From an uncultured Oxalobacteraceae bacterium (GTDB taxonomy: Bacteria; Pseudomonadota; Gammaproteobacteria; Burkholderiales; Burkholderiaceae): a stretch of 7,093 nt of DNA. Below are positions 1-7,093 of the stretch, one piece after another. The notes under the pieces are model-generated. The model did no database searches. It was not told where the DNA came from and saw only the letters and a list, made by a program, of their open reading frames with translations. How positions within the stretch are numbered: position 1 is the stretch's first letter; the number at the start of each line of letters is the position of its first letter. The DNA lies in NCBI GenBank assembly GCA_946479255.1, contig CAMLFK010000256.1, positions 1-7,093 of the forward strand, read 5' to 3'. The translations under genes and the position numbers were made by a program.

Positions 1-1004
1 GGTGCGGATAAGATTCATCGAGCTGGCGCACCTTGCCGTCGGCGCCCCAGCGCGCATAACAGTCGCGCGCCTGGCGCAGGTACATATTGGCGACGGCAGC
101 GACACCCTGGCTGCGGTAAAACGCCGCCGCGCATTCACTGGCGATGGCCTCGTTCTGGACAAAGCCGTGCGCCTGCGCTGACTGGATGGCCGTTTCATAC
201 AGCTGCATCGCTGCCCCGATGTTGCCTTCCAGGCGGGCGATCTCGGCCGACACCAGCGCATGCTTGTCGCGGAAGGTCGCCGGATAGTTCTCGGCCCACT
301 CGCGCAGCCGCGCCTGGTGCAGGGCGAGGCGTTCGCGCCAGGCGCCCTGCTCTTCGGGGGCAATCATTTCAAAGCCGGCCGCCGCCGTCAGCGCGGCGTA
401 GTAGGCGTAGTCCAGCAATGCGATAGTGTGGCCGACGGCCGAGGCCAGCGGCTCCGCCTGGCGGACCGCGGCAAGTGCCGCCGCGTAGTCGCCGGACAGG
501 AACCGTGCGCGCATCTTGGTGGCCCAGTACCAGCCGGCCAGCGCCGGCATCCGCGCGCCGCTCAGCTGCGCCTCGAATGCCGCATCGTCGAACAGGGCTT
601 GGTCTGGCGCGGCCTGGCCCCGTAAACTGGCGATCAGGCCTTGCTGACTAACGATGATGTCGGCCACGTCGCGGAACCTGGCTTTGCGCACAAACTCCAG
701 GCTCCTTTCAGATTCGCGCCATATCGCGTCAAGACGATCGCCTCGAGCGAGCATTTCGGCGAGCGTCAGGTAGCAGCTATAGCAGGAAATGGCCAGGTCA
801 CCGCTGTCGACGCCGGCACGAAAGGCCATCCTGTGAAACTCCAGCGCGTTCGATACCGGCTGCGTCCAGAAGGCGGTGATGCCTGTCGCCAGGCAGATCT
901 TCGCCTGGTAGGCCGTGTAACCATGCTTGGCAATGAGATCGCATGCCAGCTTGGCGAAACGATAGCCGTCGGCATAACGATGGAAGCCAGGCCCCAGGAA
1001 CGCC
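1..1004 (-). repeat. Direct repeat copy within gene A
   Basis: This part of gene A aligns with 6096-7093 of gene B in the same orientation. The offset is 6095 bp at the left and 6089 bp at the right; the six-base difference is two extra codons in A, in the segment PLASAVGH against RLGFGH. The proteins are about three quarters identical by eye. The alignment reaches the window edge and must continue outside, since both genes belong to one family. Confidence 0.9.
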
Positions 1005-3586
1005 CCGAAACAGGCATAGCCAAAAGCGGAGGCGCCGCTCACGCCGTGCTGGAGGGCCAGGTTGACCATGTGGCAGCAGCATAAGTAATTGAGTTTGATA
1101 TCGGTGAAGGTCGCAGGGGGCAGCAATACCGCGCACACGTCCATGGCAAGCTGAATGTCCGGGTCGCTCATCTGCGGCAGATCGATCAGGCTCTCGATGG
1201 CGCGCGTGCCGAGCGTCTGCCATATCTTCGTGTATTCGGCCTCGACCTGGTCCCAGCTGGGGTGGGCCGGCATGTCGATGCCGAACAGGCGCAGGCAGCT
1301 GAGCGCGCTGGCGACAGCCTGCTGGTTCTCCGATTTCATCACGTGCAGGACGACTTTGAGACGATAAACGCGGGCCTGGTCGCCTTTCGACACGCTGCGT
1401 TGCAACAGTTTGGCGCTAAGCTGTTCGGCGCTCTCGAAATTTCCGCTCAGGAATTCGCATTCGCTGCGCTCCAGCCACAACTCGTACATGAGCGCGTAGC
1501 GAAGATCCCAGTCTGATTCGTCGAGCAAGGCCATGCCGGCCGCGAGATAAGCACACGCCGTTGCGTACGCTGTCGCCTGCTTGGCCCGTTTTCCGGCACG
1601 CAAGTTAAGCTGCGCCACCTGGACTTTCTCGTCCGGATCGGCCAGCCGGCCGGCACCGCGGTTGAACTGGCTGGCGACAACGAACAAGGACTCGGCCAGC
1701 TCGTCGGCCGTCAGGCTCGCCAGCAGCACGCGGCCGATGTGCAGGTGGAGCTCAGAGCGCTGCTCTTGCGCCAGCAGCGAATAGGCGGCCTGCTGGATGC
1801 GGTCGTGCAGGAATTTGCCATTGCCATTGGTGCGCACGATCAGGCCGGCGTGCAGCGCCGGCGCCAGCGCCAGCTCCAACTCGGCCCCGCCGCTGACCAG
1901 GGCCAGGCGGCGAAGGTCGAACTTGTTGCCAAGGCAAGCGGCCCGCTGCAAGACATGCTGGGTGGCGGCGGGAAGCCGGCGCAGCTTGGCGAGCACCAGG
2001 TCGACGACGTTGCCGGCGAAGTCCTTGGCGGCGATCTTGCCGAGATCCCACTGCCAGCCGCGGTGCATCGCATCATGCGTCAGCAAGCCCTCTTCGCGCA
2101 GCGAGCCAAGAAACTGGGTGAAGAAGAAGGGGTTGCCGCCAGTACGCTCGTATATCTGGCGGGTCAGCGCTTCGCACGACGCGGCCGGGGCATGGAGCGC
2201 GTCGGCCACCAGCCGGTTCAGCTGCGTGAGCGGCAGCGCCGCAAGCGCCAGCGTGGTCACCGTGGTGCCGCTCTGCCGGATCGCCTCGATGCTGCCCCGC
2301 AGCGGATGCGCCGGGCCCACCTCCTTGTCGCGATAGGCGCCGATCAGCAGCAAGTAGCGCGTGTCCGCATGGGTGAGCACGTGCTCGACCAGTTTCTGGC
2401 TGCCTGCATCGATCCACTGCAGGTCGTCGAGAAACAGCACCAGTGGATGTTCCTGGCTGGCGAATACCGCGATGAACTTTTGGAATACCGTATGAAAGCG
2501 GTTTTGCGCCTCGATTGCCGGCCAGGCCGGCACGGGCGCCTGCTTGCCGATGATTAGCTCGAGCTGGGGCAGCACATCGACGATCAGCTGGCCATTGTTG
2601 CCGAGCGCGCCCTGGATCTGCTGCCGCCAGAGCGCAATGCGCTCCTCGCTGTCAGCCAACAACTGCTGCACCAGTTCGCGGAACGCTTGCGCCAAGGTGA
2701 TATAGGGAACGTCGTGCTGATACTGGTCGAACTTGGCGCAAATGAAATAGGCGCGCCTGTCGATGATAGCCTGGCGAAGTTCAAGCACCAGCGCGGACTT
2801 GCCGATGCCGGAATATCCCGTCAGCGTGAGCAGCGCCGGGTCGCCGCTCGCCCTCATGCGCTCGACGGCGTCCTGCAGCAGCGCAATTTCCCGCTCGCGT
2901 CCGTACAGCCGCTGGGGTATCTGGATGTGATCCGGGACATCTTCGGCGCCGAGCGGAAATGGCACGATGCGCCCGGCGGCCTGCCATTGCGCCAGGCAGC
3001 GGCCAAGGTCGCGCTGCAAGCCGTGCGCGCTCTGGTAGCGGTCCTCGGGCCGCTTGGCGAGCAGCCGCATGACGATCTCGGCGACCACCTGCGGCACGTC
3101 CGGGGCAAGCTCGCGCAAGGGCGGCGGCAGCCGCGCGACATGGCAATGCGCCCATTCCAGCGGATCCTTGGCCGCAAACGGCAGCTTGCCGCTCAGCATA
3201 CGGTAGAGCAGCACCCCCAGGGAATAGAAATCGGTCCGGTAATCGACAGGGCGGTTCACGCGCCCGGTTTGTTCGGGCGAACAATAAGCCCAATCCCCAG
3301 GCGCCTGGGCCGGCGCGCCTTGCCCGGCTTCGGCACTGGCCATGCGCAACTCAAGCAGCCCGAGCTGGCCATCGCGCATCCCCACCATCACATTGGCGGC
3401 GCGCACATCGTGGTGGGGGATGTGGGCGACATGCAAGTCCGCCAGCGTTTGCGCCAGTTGCGAGGCCAGCCGCAGGCAGGTGGGCAGGTCGAGGGGCGAG
3501 CGCGCAAGTACGCTGTCCAGGGATTCTTCGGCAAGCTCAATTTTCGATGGACATAAGGACCCGGCTGGTGTGATGTCGGACGTCAC
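1..3586 (-). CDS. Giant kinase-like/AAA ATPase/helical-repeat signalling protein, C-terminus outside window (gene A)
   Basis: The frame is open from a TGA at 3593-3595 to the left edge, giving 1195 codons from the GTG at 3586 with no internal stop. Residues 17-200 match only the C-lobe of a Ser/Thr kinase: a catalytic loop HHDVRAANV (D60, R62, N65), ELR at 79-81 where DFG is expected, then SPEQTGR (103-109) and DYRTDFYSLG (115-124). Residues 226-540 are a P-loop ATPase with Walker A GYSGIGKS (257-264), Walker B LVLFLDDLQWID (D387, D388) and a conserved GGNPFFF motif (N485). Residues 540-1195 are a long helical, TPR-like region. Family members normally continue into GAF, PAS and histidine kinase domains, which here would lie off the left edge. 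Their role is cytoplasmic signal sensing and phosphotransfer; the signal is unknown. The start is uncertain: GTG 3586 is the only plausible start codon in this frame upstream of the homology, and it lacks its own Shine-Dalgarno. The kinase N-lobe is absent. The family assignment is firm; the specific function is not known. Confidence 0.9.
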   Translation of the reverse strand, partial: MTSDITPAGSLCPSKIELAEESLDSVLARSPLDLPTCLRLASQLAQTLADLHVAHIPHHDVRAANVMVGMRDGQLGLLELRMASAEAGQGAPAQAPGDWAYCSPEQTGRVNRPVDYRTDFYSLGVLLYRMLSGKLPFAAKDPLEWAHCHVARLPPPLRELAPDVPQVVAEIVMRLLAKRPEDRYQSAHGLQRDLGRCLAQWQAAGRIVPFPLGAEDVPDHIQIPQRLYGREREIALLQDAVERMRASGDPALLTLTGYSGIGKSALVLELRQAIIDRRAYFICAKFDQYQHDVPYITLAQAFRELVQQLLADSEERIALWRQQIQGALGNNGQLIVDVLPQLELIIGKQAPVPAWPAIEAQNRFHTVFQKFIAVFASQEHPLVLFLDDLQWIDAGSQKLVEHVLTHADTRYLLLIGAYRDKEVGPAHPLRGSIEAIRQSGTTVTTLALAALPLTQLNRLVADALHAPAASCEALTRQIYERTGGNPFFFTQFLGSLREEGLLTHDAMHRGWQWDLGKIAAKDFAGNVVDLVLAKLRRLPAATQHVLQRAACLGNKFDLRRLALVSGGAELELALAPALHAGLIVRTNGNGKFLHDRIQQAAYSLLAQEQRSELHLHIGRVLLASLTADELAESLFVVASQFNRGAGRLADPDEKVQVAQLNLRAGKRAKQATAYATACAYLAAGMALLDESDWDLRYALMYELWLERSECEFLSGNFESAEQLSAKLLQRSVSKGDQARVYRLKVVLHVMKSENQQAVASALSCLRLFGIDMPAHPSWDQVEAEYTKIWQTLGTRAIESLIDLPQMSDPDIQLAMDVCAVLLPPATFTDIKLNYLCCCHMVNLALQHGVSGASAFGYACFGAFLGPGFHRYADGYRFAKLACDLIAKHGYTAYQAKICLATGITAFWTQPVSNALEFHRMAFRAGVDSGDLAISCYSCYLTLAEMLARGDRLDAIWRESERSLEFVRKARFRDVADIIVSQQGLIASLRGQAAPDQALFDDAAFEAQLSGARMPALAGWYWATKMRARFLSGDYAAALAAVRQAEPLASAVGHTIALLDYAYYAALTAAAGFEMIAPEEQGAWRERLALHQARLREWAENYPATFRDKHALVSAEIARLEGNIGAAMQLYETAIQSAQAHGFVQNEAIASECAAAFYRSQGVAAVANMYLRQARDCYARWGADGKVRQLDESYPH

Positions 3587-3651
3587 GGCTGGTCACGATG
3601 TATATTGGCTTGCTGGCGCAGCGGCAAGCGCCGTGTGCGAGTGAACTTCAT
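3583..3651 (-). CDS. Possible 22-codon leader ORF coupled to gene A
   Basis: An ATG at 3651 opens a 22-residue reading frame, MKFTRTRRLPLRQQANIHRD plus QP, ending in TGA at 3583-3585. It is preceded by a good Shine-Dalgarno. Its stop overlaps the GTG at 3584-3586 of gene A as GTGA, the arrangement typical of translational coupling. The peptide is basic and resembles nothing I recognise, including any kinase N-lobe. It may be a real leader peptide that delivers ribosomes to gene A. Alternatively it may be the true N-terminus of A, separated by a frameshift or a base-call error, or chance. The ribosome binding site is the main support. Confidence 0.35.
   Translation of the reverse strand: MKFTRTRRLPLRQQANIHRDQP
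3599..3627 (-). promoter_or_regulatory. Weak sigma-70-like promoter candidate
   Basis: On the minus strand TTGCCG (3622-3627) and TATACA (3599-3604) are separated by 17 bases, and each matches 4 of 6 consensus positions. A transcript from here would start about five bases before the GTG of gene A, so it would be almost leaderless and would skip the ribosome binding site at 3655-3668. The match is no better than chance hits expected in such a stretch. Confidence 0.15.
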
Positions 3652-3654
3652 CTG

Positions 3655-3668
3655 CCTTTCCTCTCTCC
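3655..3668 (-). promoter_or_regulatory. Ribosome binding site before ATG 3651
   Basis: On the minus strand the sequence GGAGAGAGGAAAGG precedes the ATG at 3651, with GAGAGG eight bases from the start codon. It is the only convincing Shine-Dalgarno in the gap between the two genes. It points to translation starting at 3651 rather than directly at the GTG of gene A. Confidence 0.55.
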
Positions 3669-3742
3669 AAGCCAGACGCCATTAACTTAGAGCGCGAACA
3701 ACTTAAAACGTGCGCCTCACTGAGAGAAATATTGTCCCGCTC

Positions 3743-3762
3743 AAAAAAAGCCTGGCGCGCTT
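3743..3762 (-). terminator. Weak terminator-like hairpin after gene B
   Basis: Just after the TAG of gene B, the minus strand reads AAGC, a seven-base loop, GCTT, then more T, so that seven T residues lie at 3743-3749. The T run resembles an intrinsic terminator, but a four-pair stem is too short to be convincing. If it works poorly, genes B and A would be co-transcribed. Confidence 0.2.
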
Positions 3763-3765
3763 GCT

Positions 3766-7093
<3,328 letters not shown>

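Noticed and set aside
766..3293. Many short minus-strand ORFs inside gene A, which could suggest a broken gene
   Set aside because: Translating the frame with codons at positions 2, 5, 8 and so on gives one uninterrupted protein from 3586 to the edge with all family motifs in order, so the short ORFs are out-of-frame shadows.
1739..3556. Plus-strand ORFs at 1739-2557 and 2687-3556
   Set aside because: Both are antisense to the ATPase and kinase-like parts of gene A, whose frame is conserved and continuous. Their translations show shadow-like composition and no family motif.
3684..3705. Two copies of AACTTA 16 bases apart in the intergenic gap, a possible operator
   Set aside because: Six-base direct repeats in an AT-richer stretch are expected by chance, and no regulator gene or symmetric site supports a binding role.

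Overview
The window is GC-rich, densely coding DNA, read almost entirely from the minus strand. It holds parts of two very large paralogous signalling genes in tandem. Gene B, upstream in the direction of transcription, runs from beyond the right edge to a TAG stop at 3766. Gene A begins near 3586 and runs off the left edge. Both belong to the family usually annotated as trifunctional Ser/Thr kinase / AAA-type ATPase / sensor histidine kinase: giant multidomain proteins with a kinase-like domain, a P-loop ATPase, a long helical repeat region, then GAF, PAS, histidine kinase and receiver domains. The window shows the N-terminal two thirds of A and the C-terminal part of B, so together they display the whole architecture.

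Layout: 1-3586 (minus) is gene A, with a truncated and degenerate kinase C-lobe, the ATPase and the helical region; its C-terminal signalling part is outside the window. 3587-3765 is a short, relatively AT-rich intergenic stretch with a good ribosome binding site, a 22-codon ORF that overlaps the likely GTG start of A, and weak promoter-like and terminator-like signals. 3766-7093 (minus) is gene B, with the end of the helical region, GAF, PAS, HisKA, HATPase, receiver and a C-terminal helical tail. The two genes share a direct repeat, window 1-1004 matching 6096-7093, with a period of about 6.09 kb. The proteins are about three quarters identical there by eye.

The most notable points are that A has lost the kinase N-lobe and key catalytic residues while the rest of its visible frame is intact, that a small ORF leads into its start, and that similarity between the copies is patchy, which suggests gene conversion. 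B looks like a fully competent hybrid histidine kinase in the part seen.

The organism is probably a proteobacterium. A high-GC betaproteobacterium of the Oxalobacteraceae (Massilia/Duganella type) fits the composition and the known abundance of this family there, but that is inference from general knowledge, not shown by a marker gene. No RNA genes, insertion sequences, CRISPR arrays or credible plus-strand genes were seen.
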